The translations under genes and the position numbers were made by a program. This document shows positions 15,264-22,496 of a DNA stretch of 64,000 nucleotides, piece by piece (position 1 is the stretch's first letter; the number at the start of each line of letters is the position of its first letter). This DNA is from Kitasatospora sp. MAP5-34 (lineage in GTDB: Bacteria > Actinomycetota > Actinomycetes > Streptomycetales > Streptomycetaceae): assembly GCF_029894335.1 (NCBI RefSeq), contig NZ_JARXZC010000028.1, forward strand, positions 37,409 to 101,408, read 5' to 3'. A model generated the notes under the pieces. It worked only from the letters and a program-made list of their open reading frames with translations, searched no databases and was not told the origin of the DNA.

Positions 15264-17327
15264 ATGACCGGACCTGTCGCGTACCCGCCCGCCCCTCGCG
15301 CCGAGTTGACCGAGGAGTTGCACGGACATCTGGTCGCCGACCCGTACCGCGCCCTCGAGCACCCGCAGGACCCGCGGACCGCAGCCTGGTCGACGGCCCA
15401 GGACGTGCTGTACCGGCAGGCCCGGTCCGGCTGGCCGATGCTCGGGCAACTGGAGCGCAGAATAGGCGAGTTGCTCGACATCGGCACGATGTCGGCGCCC
15501 TTCGCCCACGGCCCCCGCCTCTTCAACACCCGCCAGCGGCCGGGCCAGGACCTGCCGTCGCTGGTGGTGGCCGAGGACGGCCGGGTCCGGACGCTCTTCG
15601 ACCCGCTGGCCCTCGACCCCACCGGCGACACCGTTCTGGAGAGCTGGTCGGCCTCCCTGGAGGGCGGGCGGGTCGCCGTCCAGTACTCCGTCGGCGGGAC
15701 GGAGGACTCCGTCCTGCTGGTCCTGGACGCGGCCACCGGCGAACTGCTGGACGGGCCGATCGACCGCGTACGCCGGTCCACTCTGGCCTGGCTCCCCGGG
15801 GGCGGGTCGTTCTACTACGTCCGCCGACTGCCGCCCGAGCTGAACCCCGGCCAGGAGCGCTACCACCGCCGGGTCTGGCTGCACCGGGTCGGCGCCGACC
15901 CGGCCGAGGACGTACTGGTCTTCGGCGCCGGCCGGGCGCCCGAGCAGTTCTACTCCGTTGCCACCGACGGCCGGCTGCTCACCGTCACCGCCACCGCCGG
16001 AGCCTCGCCGAGGACCGACATCTGGGTCGCCGACCTCGCCGAGGGCACCCTCGAGCGACCGCTCCTGCGGCCCGTCCAGGAGGGCGTGGACGCCCGGGCG
16101 ACGCCGTACCCGCACGCCGGCTCGCTCTACCTGGCCACCCGCCACGGAGCACCGCGCGGCCGGATCGACCTGGTGGCGGGCGGCGAGCGCCGGGTGCTCG
16201 TCCCGGAGGACCCGGAGGCGGTGCTGGAGGACTTCGCCGTCCTGGACGGCCCCGAGCTGGAGCGGCCGGTCGCCCTGGTCACCCGGACCAGACACGCGCT
16301 CAGCGAGATCACCGTGCACGACCTGGCGACCGGCGAGCAGCTCGCCGAGGTCCGACTGCCCGGCAGCGGCACGGTCGGACCGTTGAGAACACGTCAGGAA
16401 CCGGGTTGCGAAGCCTGGTTCGGGTACGCCGACCACGTCACCCCGTCCCGCGCGCTGCGCTTCGACGCCCGCACCGGCCGGACCGAGCTGTGGGGCGCCC
16501 CCGAGGGCAGCCCGAGCACCGGCGTGAAGACCACCCAGGTCGTCTGCTCCTCCCACGACGGCACCCCGGTACGGATGTTCGTGATCTCGCCGACCGGCCG
16601 TCCGGACCGCCCGCGCCCCACTGTGCTCAGCGGGTACGGCGGTTTCGGCGCCTCGATGGTCCCCGGGTACGCGGCGCACGCGTTGGCCTGGGCCGAGGCC
16701 GGCGGAGTGTACGTCGTCGCCTGCCTGCGCGGCGGTGGCGAGGAGGGCGAGGAGTGGCACCGGGCCGGGCGCCGGGAGCGCAAGCAGAACACCTTCGACG
16801 ACCTCGACGCCGCCGCCGACCACCTGGTCGCCGAGGGCTGGGCCGACCCAGGGCGGCTTGCCCTGATGGGCAGTTCGAACGGCGGGCTGACCGTCGGCGC
16901 CGCGCTCACCCAGCGGCCGGAGAAGTACGCCGCCGTGGGGTGCATCGCGCCGCTGCTCGACATGGTGCGCTACGAGCGCTCGGGGATGGGCCCGAGCTGG
17001 CGGGACGAGTACGGAAGTGCGGACGTGCCAGGTGAGTTGGCGACCCTGCTCGGGTACTCGCCGTACCACCGGGTGCGTCCCGGTGTGCGCTACCCGGCGG
17101 TGCTGTTCGGGGTCGCCGACGGCGACACCCGGGTCGATCCGCTGCACGCGCGGAAGATGTGCGCGGCCGTGCAGGACGCCTCCACCGGGCCGGGGCCGGT
17201 GCTGCTGCGCCGCGAGTCGGGGGTGGGGCACGGAGTCCGGGGGGTCGCCTCCACCACGGCCCTGCTGGCCGACGTGATGGCCTTCTTCGCAGACCGACTA
17301 CGGCTGGCGGACGAGCCGCAGGGCTGA
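15264..17327 (+). CDS. Prolyl oligopeptidase family serine peptidase (S9A)
   Basis: A 687-residue peptidase with the S9A layout: an N-terminal segment, a seven-bladed beta-propeller (about 70-400) that limits access to short peptides, and a C-terminal alpha/beta-hydrolase domain. The catalytic triad is visible: Ser538 in GSSNGG, Asp621 followed by Arg623 in GDTRVDP, and His656 in GVGHGV. No signal peptide. ATG 15264 has GAGGAG upstream. Oligopeptidases of this family mature several RiPPs (FlaP in class III lanthipeptides, POPB in amatoxins). Four of six repeat units carry a single Pro just before Trp, so cutting after Pro would release 26-residue units. That cleavage scheme is inference. Confidence 0.92.
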   Translation: MTGPVAYPPAPRAELTEELHGHLVADPYRALEHPQDPRTAAWSTAQDVLYRQARSGWPMLGQLERRIGELLDIGTMSAPFAHGPRLFNTRQRPGQDLPSLVVAEDGRVRTLFDPLALDPTGDTVLESWSASLEGGRVAVQYSVGGTEDSVLLVLDAATGELLDGPIDRVRRSTLAWLPGGGSFYYVRRLPPELNPGQERYHRRVWLHRVGADPAEDVLVFGAGRAPEQFYSVATDGRLLTVTATAGASPRTDIWVADLAEGTLERPLLRPVQEGVDARATPYPHAGSLYLATRHGAPRGRIDLVAGGERRVLVPEDPEAVLEDFAVLDGPELERPVALVTRTRHALSEITVHDLATGEQLAEVRLPGSGTVGPLRTRQEPGCEAWFGYADHVTPSRALRFDARTGRTELWGAPEGSPSTGVKTTQVVCSSHDGTPVRMFVISPTGRPDRPRPTVLSGYGGFGASMVPGYAAHALAWAEAGGVYVVACLRGGGEEGEEWHRAGRRERKQNTFDDLDAAADHLVAEGWADPGRLALMGSSNGGLTVGAALTQRPEKYAAVGCIAPLLDMVRYERSGMGPSWRDEYGSADVPGELATLLGYSPYHRVRPGVRYPAVLFGVADGDTRVDPLHARKMCAAVQDASTGPGPVLLRRESGVGHGVRGVASTTALLADVMAFFADRLRLADEPQG

Positions 17328-17502
17328 TGAATCGCCGGATAATCAGTCACATGTCCGATTTGTGGACCTGGGTGTGTTACTGCATGCAGCATGCTGCACT
17401 TGATGATCCCTTGGCTCTCGGTGGAGCGGGAGGCAGGCTTCAGGGGTCGAGGAATCCCGGGACGGAGCCGGAGGTTCCCGGCAAAGGACCCAAGGGGAGC
17501 AA

Positions 17503-17706
17503 ATGAAGCGAATCAGTGCCACGGTCGCCGTCATCGCCGGTGTCTTCGCCCTCGGTGTACTGCCCGCCGCCGCCCAGGCGGGCACCGCCGGTTCCGCTGT
17601 CACCGCGCCGGCCCGGGCGGACGGCGCGGCACAGACGGTCGTCCAGCTCTCCGGATCGGCCCTGGGTCCCATCTGGCACACCGACGACACCGCGTGGGGC
17701 CACTGA
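17503..17706 (+). CDS. Small secreted protein with core-like C-terminus
   Basis: A 67-residue protein with a clear Sec signal peptide: MKR, a hydrophobic stretch to residue 20, and AAAQA as likely cleavage site after residue 26. The mature part is about 41 residues, Ala/Gly-rich, and ends GPIWHTDDTAWGH. That tail (HTDDTAW) resembles the His-to-Trp part of the precursor repeats (HSDDETPW), but the cysteine is missing. ATG 17503 follows an AGGGGAG site. It lies 175 bp after the oligopeptidase and before the SARP gene. Function not recognised; it could be an accessory or immunity peptide of the locus or an unrelated secreted peptide. Confidence 0.75.
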   Translation: MKRISATVAVIAGVFALGVLPAAAQAGTAGSAVTAPARADGAAQTVVQLSGSALGPIWHTDDTAWGH

Positions 17707-17903
17707 CGAACACCGCCGCCCGCCGTCCGTCCGCCCGGGTGCAGGCCGCCCTCGACGGCGCGGGCTGCGGCCTCCTGGTCGGACTGACCGGGACGGTGGC
17801 CGTACTGCTGCTGTGGAACGGACGCCGCCGCACCCACCTGCGGCGGGCTCGCGAGGTGTTGTCGGACCGCCGGGGGTATCCCCCGACTCCGCCCTGGCCC
17901 TGA
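17694..17903 (+). CDS. Possible small membrane protein
   Basis: A frame starting with GTG 17694, overlapping the end of the secreted peptide gene by 13 bases. It encodes about 69 residues with one hydrophobic segment (GCGLLVGLTGTVAVLLLW) followed by a strongly basic stretch (NGRRRTHLRRARE). This fits a single-pass protein with a cytosolic tail. There is no clear ribosome binding site, so it would depend on coupling. Not recognised; coding status uncertain. Confidence 0.4.
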   Translation: MGPLTNTAARRPSARVQAALDGAGCGLLVGLTGTVAVLLLWNGRRRTHLRRAREVLSDRRGYPPTPPWP

Positions 17904-18019
17904 GGCGCCGGCTCTGCGGTGCTGGTAGCGAGGCCCGGGCCCCGAGGTGTCGGCCGGGCCCGCAGGGCCCGGAACCCCCTCCCGCGGCCGGTTCAGATCC
18001 TGGATCCGAAGGGGCAGGC

Positions 18020-19945
18020 ATGATGCTGGAGCACGTAGCGGTACGGCATGCGGCGGTCCACCACGTAGCGAAGACTCATCCCGCCGGAGTCGGCGCCGCA
18101 CCCGCCGGCGCCCAGGAGAGCGGCACGATCCGGTTCCGGATCCTCGGCGAGCTGTCGGTGGAGATCGCCGGCCGCCCGCTGCCGCTCGGTCCGGTCAAGC
18201 AGCGGCTGGTCCTTGCCATCCTGCTTTGCCGGCCCAACACCACCGTCTCCACGGACCTGTTGACCGAGGTGGTCTGGGGCGACGACCCGCCGCGCTCGGC
18301 CCGCAAGAACCTGCAGGCGTACGTCTCGGCGCTGCGCAAGCTGCTGGCCCTGGCCGACTGCCAGGACCGCCTGGTGCACCAGCCCAGCGGCTACGTCCTG
18401 CGGGTCGAGCCCGGTGAGCTCGACCTGCTGCGCTTCGACGAACTGACCCGGGCCGGGCGCCAGGCCGCCCGGCTGGGAGCCGGTGCGCACGCGGTCCGGC
18501 TGCTCCGGGAGGCGCTGGACCTCTGGAGCGGCCCGCTGCTCGCCGACCTCGCGTGCAGCGAGGTGGTCCGCGAAGAGGCTGAGCGCTACGCCACCCGCCG
18601 ACTGGCCGTCCACGAGGACTGGGCGGAGGCCGAGTTGGAGCTCGGACACGCGCCCGCCGTCGCCGACGTGCTGGCGGAAGTGGTCCGGGAGCACCCGCTG
18701 CGCGAGCGGCTCTGTACCGCCTGGATGACCGCGCTCTACCGCGCCGGACGACAGACCGAGGCGCTCGCCGCCTACGACAGCCTGCGCCAACTGCTGGCCC
18801 GTCAGCTCGGGTTGAAGGTCAGCCCGGCGCTGGAGGCGGTCTACCAGGCGATGCTCGACGGTCGCGACAGTGGCCAGGGCCCGCGTGGCGGCCGGGAGGG
18901 CGCCGAGGCCGCCCGGGGCCCGGACCGCCCCCGCACGGTGCTGCCCGCCGACCTGCCCGACTTCACCGGCCGATGGGACCAGGCGAGCGAGCTGCGCGAG
19001 GTGCTCGCGGCCGGGGGCCGGACGGTCGTCCTGAGCGGCCCGGTCGGGGTCGGCAAGACCACGCTGGCCGTCCATGTCGCGCACGGGCTGGAGCAGCAGT
19101 TCCCGGACGGCCGGCTCACCGTGCGACTGCGCCGGGAGGACGGCTCGCCCCGGCATCCCAGCTCCGTCCTGTCCGAACTCTGCCGGGTGACCGGCCTGCT
19201 GGGCGCGGTGCCGGAGGACGAGGAGGAGGCCGCGGCGGTCTGGCGCTCCTGGCTGACCGGCCGCCGGGTGTTGGTGCTGCTCGACGACGCACCGGACGAG
19301 GCGAGCATCCGGCACCTGCTGCCGGGCTCGGGCTCGGGCTCGGTGCTGATCACCAGCCGCAGCAGGCTGGCCGGGCTCGGCCCGCTGCACCGGCTCGAAC
19401 TCGCGCCCTACACGACCGGCGAGGCGGTGGAGCTGCTCGGTCGGATCGTCGGCGACGACCGGGTGCCGGCCGACCGCCCGGCGGCGGAGCGGATCGTCAC
19501 GGCGATCGGGCTGCTGCCACTCGCGGTCCGCGTCAGCGGCACCAAACTGGCGGTGCTGCGCCAGCTGACCCCGGCCGAGTACGCCGCCCGGCTGGAGCAG
19601 AGCCCCTCCCTGCTGGACGAGTTGGCGGCGGGCGATCTCGCGGTGCGCTCCCGGCTGGCCGGCTGGTGGTGCGAGCTTCCCGAGGTGGTCCGCTCGGTGG
19701 TGCGGCGGCTGGGCCACCTGCCGGCGCCGCTGTTCACCCTGGCGGAGGCGGCGAACGCGCTCGGGTGCAGTGAGGTGGTGGCGTGCCGGGTCCTGGAGAG
19801 CCTGATCGAGGTGTGCGTGCTGAGCAGCCCGATCGGCGAGGTCTCGGCACACGCGGCGCTGTACGAGCTTCCGCTGCTGGCTCAGATCTACGCGCGTGAA
19901 CAGGCGGACGCGGCACGGCAGTCTGACCCGTCCGGCCCGGCCTGA
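18020..19945 (+). CDS. SARP-family regulator with NB-ARC ATPase domain (AfsR-like)
   Basis: A 641-residue transcriptional activator. After about 30 residues comes an OmpR-type winged helix (about 35-125, IRFRILGELSVEI onwards), then the bacterial transcriptional activation domain (about 130-275). The next part is an NB-ARC ATPase (about 300-560) with Walker A GPVGVGKTT and Walker B VLVLLDD, followed by a winged-helix-like end. This is the AfsR/SARP layout without the long TPR tail. Tandem ATGs at 18020 and 18023 follow GGGGCAGG. SARPs typically activate antibiotic biosynthesis genes through direct repeats near -35. Position next to the RiPP locus suggests it as pathway activator, but this is not proven. 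Confidence 0.88.
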   Translation: MMLEHVAVRHAAVHHVAKTHPAGVGAAPAGAQESGTIRFRILGELSVEIAGRPLPLGPVKQRLVLAILLCRPNTTVSTDLLTEVVWGDDPPRSARKNLQAYVSALRKLLALADCQDRLVHQPSGYVLRVEPGELDLLRFDELTRAGRQAARLGAGAHAVRLLREALDLWSGPLLADLACSEVVREEAERYATRRLAVHEDWAEAELELGHAPAVADVLAEVVREHPLRERLCTAWMTALYRAGRQTEALAAYDSLRQLLARQLGLKVSPALEAVYQAMLDGRDSGQGPRGGREGAEAARGPDRPRTVLPADLPDFTGRWDQASELREVLAAGGRTVVLSGPVGVGKTTLAVHVAHGLEQQFPDGRLTVRLRREDGSPRHPSSVLSELCRVTGLLGAVPEDEEEAAAVWRSWLTGRRVLVLLDDAPDEASIRHLLPGSGSGSVLITSRSRLAGLGPLHRLELAPYTTGEAVELLGRIVGDDRVPADRPAAERIVTAIGLLPLAVRVSGTKLAVLRQLTPAEYAARLEQSPSLLDELAAGDLAVRSRLAGWWCELPEVVRSVVRRLGHLPAPLFTLAEAANALGCSEVVACRVLESLIEVCVLSSPIGEVSAHAALYELPLLAQIYAREQADAARQSDPSGPA

Positions 19946-20009
19946 CGGGGACCGGGCGTCACCTGTCGGCGCGTCACCTGCTTGAATCGGGGGGAGCCCA
20001 GGAGGAGCC

Positions 20010-20711
20010 TTGGAACAACGGGAGTTCACCCACCTCGCAGACGGCGAAGAGCTGAGCTGCACCACGTTCACCCCGGCGGGCGGTGAGCGGCCCGAGCGGG
20101 TCGTCATCATGCACGGCGCCGGAGCCGGCAGCAAGCAGCGGAGCCTGCCCCTCGCCCGGGAGTTCGCCGACGCCGGGTTCCGCTCGCTCGCCTTCGACTT
20201 CTCCGGCCACGGGCAGAGCACCGGGGAACTCACCGGGCTCAGCCTGGAACGCCGTTTCCTGCAAGCCCGTTCCGTCGCAACCGAGTTCGCCCCGGACGCC
20301 CCGCTGATCCTGGTCGGCTTCAGCATGAGCGGCCAGACCGTCGCAGACCTGGTCGGGGAGTTGGGCGAGCGAGTCAGTACGATCGTGCTCGGCGCGCCCG
20401 CCGCGTACGCGCCCGAGGCGTGGAAGCTCCCGTTCGGGGCGGCCGGGTTCACCGAGATCCTGCGCACCCCGGGCAGCTGGGAGACCAGCCCCGCGTTCGA
20501 CGCCTACCGGGGTTTCACCGGCCGGGCGGTCCTGATCGTCCCCGACCACGACGCCGTGATCCCACCCGAGGTGACCTCCCGGATCGACGCCGCGCTGCGC
20601 GAGCACTCGCGGCTCGCCCGGATCACCTTCCCCGGCTCGGAGCACATGATCGGGCACTGGCTGTCAGAGCACCCGGCAGACCGGCGGCGGGTCGTCGGCC
20701 TCTGCCTCTGA
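20010..20711 (+). CDS. Alpha/beta hydrolase
   Basis: A 233-residue alpha/beta hydrolase. Visible are the oxyanion-side HGAGAGS after strand 3, the nucleophile elbow GFSMSG, an acid in VPDHDAVIP and the His in GSEHMIGHW. This is the compact dienelactone-hydrolase/acylaminopeptidase-like form; the substrate is unknown. TTG 20010 is supported by GGAGGAG directly upstream. It starts 64 bp after the SARP gene in the same direction and may be co-transcribed. Confidence 0.82.
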   Translation: MEQREFTHLADGEELSCTTFTPAGGERPERVVIMHGAGAGSKQRSLPLAREFADAGFRSLAFDFSGHGQSTGELTGLSLERRFLQARSVATEFAPDAPLILVGFSMSGQTVADLVGELGERVSTIVLGAPAAYAPEAWKLPFGAAGFTEILRTPGSWETSPAFDAYRGFTGRAVLIVPDHDAVIPPEVTSRIDAALREHSRLARITFPGSEHMIGHWLSEHPADRRRVVGLCL

Positions 20712-20785
20712 CGGCGCGGCCGTCTGTGAGTGCGGAAAGCCCCCTACGGGACGCGGCGGATTCCAGGGGGCACCGTTCCCTTTGC

Positions 20786-21115
20786 TCAGGCGGGGCGTAC
20801 CAGGCCGTTGAGCATTTTCTCCAGCAAGTCGTTGTTCGCATTGAAGCTGGCCACTGACGCGGCGATGTTCTCCTCTTGGTCCATGTCCTGCCAGGAGACG
20901 GTGTATCCGGCTTCTCGGGCGAGTTGGGCGAGGAAGGCGCGCTGGGTGCGGCCGTTACCTTCCCGGAAGGGGTGGATGGCGTTCACGTCGCCGTACAGGT
21001 CGGCGAGGGCTCGGATGAACTCTGGGCGGTCCAAGCCTTGCAGATGGTCGTTGTTGGCGAGCTTGCGGAACACGTCCTCCGCGAAGGCTAGATGGTCGCG
21101 GTGTACAGGTGGGTT
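20786..21115 (-). pseudogene. 5'-truncated fic (Fic/DOC AMP-transferase) remnant
   Basis: Only the second half of a Fic domain is recognisable, from NPPVHRDHLAFAEDVFRKL to the stop. It includes an intact HPFREGNGRTQR active-site loop (His, Phe, Gly-Asn-Gly-Arg). The first helices and beta-flap expected about 100 residues upstream are absent in all three frames; the preceding sequence is low-complexity basic residues running into the promoter of the divergent XRE gene. A longer open frame to 21301 exists but its N-terminal 60 residues do not look like Fic. Fic proteins transfer AMP or other groups to targets. Here the gene is most likely dead, though a shortened product cannot be excluded. Confidence 0.65.
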
Positions 21116-21174
21116 GTGCGGCCGAGCTTGCCGCGCCCACCTGGTCCAGGCGCAGGAAGTCCTGCCCCGCCGGG

Positions 21175-21191
21175 TTTGCCTCTGAGGCAAA
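21175..21191. promoter_or_regulatory. Palindromic operator before the XRE-cupin gene
   Basis: TTTGCCTC-T-GAGGCAAA, a perfect 8-bp inverted repeat around one base, 40 bp before the XRE-cupin start and just past the truncated fic. Its size and position fit an autoregulatory site for the HTH protein. Confidence 0.65.
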
Positions 21192-21230
21192 TTTGTTGCC
21201 CCCGGGGCAGGCCGGGTGTGCACTGGAGGC

Positions 21231-21830
21231 ATGAGTGACGACCAGGAAGTCGAAGGTCTCGGCGCCCGCCTGCGCGAACACCGGCTGAGCAGCCGGTACA
21301 CGCTCGAGACGGCGTCGGCCCGGGTCGGCCTCTCCCCAGCGTACTTGTCGCGGCTGGAGACCGGGCAGCGCCAGCCGTCACTGCCGGTGCTGCTCGGGCT
21401 GGCCCGCGCGTACGGGACGAGTGTCTCCGGGCTGCTCGGCGAGGTGCCGGGCGAGCCGGACCCGGTCGTCCGGGGCGGCGCGATCGAGCCCGGCCGGGCG
21501 GGCGGCTGGGGTTACCGGCGGGCCGGCGCGCCGGGGCGGGCGATGCAGGCGCTGCACGTCCAGGTGCCGCCGGACCTGCAGGACGCGGTGGTCCGCGTCC
21601 ACCCGGGCGAGGAGTGGCTGTACGTCACCCGGGGACGGCTCCGGCTCACCCTCGGCGAGCAGACCCACCTGCTGGACGAGGGCGACTCGGCCCACTTCGA
21701 CTCGCTCACCCCGCACTGCATCGCGGCCGAGTCCCCGACCGGGGTCGAGCTGCTCTTCCTGCACACCCTGCTGCAGAGCCCCGGCGGAGAACTCTGCCTG
21801 GGCGGTCGGCACCGAGAGCCATGGATGTGA
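21231..21830 (+). CDS. XRE-family regulator with cupin sensor domain
   Basis: A 199-residue two-domain regulator. Residues about 10-65 are an XRE helix-turn-helix (LGARLREHRLSSRYTLETA to LARAYGTSVSGLLGEV). Residues about 110-190 are a cupin barrel with conserved VHPGEEWLYVTRGRL and the second motif LLDEGDSAHFDSLTPH. ATG 21231 has GGAGG only one base upstream, so a leaderless mRNA or an upstream GTG at 21216 is possible. The next gene, a DUF6126 membrane protein, overlaps its end, which is a common streptomycete arrangement. A palindrome at 21175-21191 is the likely operator. The ligand is unknown. Confidence 0.88.
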   Translation: MSDDQEVEGLGARLREHRLSSRYTLETASARVGLSPAYLSRLETGQRQPSLPVLLGLARAYGTSVSGLLGEVPGEPDPVVRGGAIEPGRAGGWGYRRAGAPGRAMQALHVQVPPDLQDAVVRVHPGEEWLYVTRGRLRLTLGEQTHLLDEGDSAHFDSLTPHCIAAESPTGVELLFLHTLLQSPGGELCLGGRHREPWM

Positions 21831-21994
21831 ACCTGATGCACGCCATCGATATGCACGTTACAGACGCGCACACCACCGACGCCGGGCGGCGTACCGAGCG
21901 ACGGGTCTGGATCCGCGCGGTGATCTACATCGCGGCCACCCACGCGTTCGCCGGATTCGTGATCCTGCTCTTCGAACTCGGTTCGCGGAAGTAG
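21821..21994 (+). CDS. DUF6126 family small membrane protein
   Basis: A 57-residue protein, hydrophilic to residue 28 and then one membrane segment (WIRAVIYIAATHAFAGFVIL) with a short basic tail. Its size, single membrane helix and position directly after an XRE-cupin gene match the DUF6126 proteins of streptomycetes. The ATG at 21821 overlaps the end of the regulator gene by ten bases in another frame, so it is likely coupled. The role is unknown; it may link the regulator to the membrane. Confidence 0.7.
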   Translation: MDVNLMHAIDMHVTDAHTTDAGRRTERRVWIRAVIYIAATHAFAGFVILLFELGSRK

Positions 21995-22055
21995 CACGGC
22001 TGCCCCAATCTGAAGGAGCGTCAGCAATCGACACGCCTACCGCTCCGGAGGATTC

Positions 22056-22478
22056 ATGCGAACCGTCAGGACTGCCGCGACTCTCGGCGCCGCCCTGCTG
22101 CTGGCCGCCGCAGGCGTGGCCGCAGGGCCTGGCCTGGCCGCGGCCGTGAGCCGCTGCACGGGAGCGGGCTGCACCGGCAAGGACGCCGCAGCGGCCGGCT
22201 GCGCGAGCGGCGCGGTCACCAAGGCGTCCTTCTCGGGCGCGTCCGTCCGGGTGGAGCTGCGCTACAGCCCGTCCTGCCACGCCGCCTGGGCCAAGGCGAC
22301 GGCGGCCCCGGCCGGGCAGACCCTGATGGTGGAGAACGGCCACGGCGTCCGGAGCCGGGTGACGATCGGCCGGGGCCGGGCCACCGCCTGGACCCCGATG
22401 GTCGACGGCACCACCAAGGTTCGCGCCTGCCTCGGAGAGGCCGACAGCGATGTCCTGACCTGCACCAACTGGTTCTGA
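22056..22478 (+). CDS. DUF2690 secreted protein
   Basis: A 140-residue exported protein. A signal peptide covers about residues 1-30 (hydrophobic LGAALLLAAAGVAAGPGLAAA). The mature part has the DUF2690 pattern: CTGAGCTGKD, then GCASGAVT, VELRYSPSCHAAWAK and a C-terminal CLGE...LTCTNWF. Six cysteines probably form disulfides. ATG 22056 is preceded by CCGGAGGATTC. The function of the family is not known. The next gene is convergent with only an 18-bp gap. Confidence 0.85.
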   Translation: MRTVRTAATLGAALLLAAAGVAAGPGLAAAVSRCTGAGCTGKDAAAAGCASGAVTKASFSGASVRVELRYSPSCHAAWAKATAAPAGQTLMVENGHGVRSRVTIGRGRATAWTPMVDGTTKVRACLGEADSDVLTCTNWF

Positions 22479-22496
22479 CGCGTTGTGCAGTGGCGC

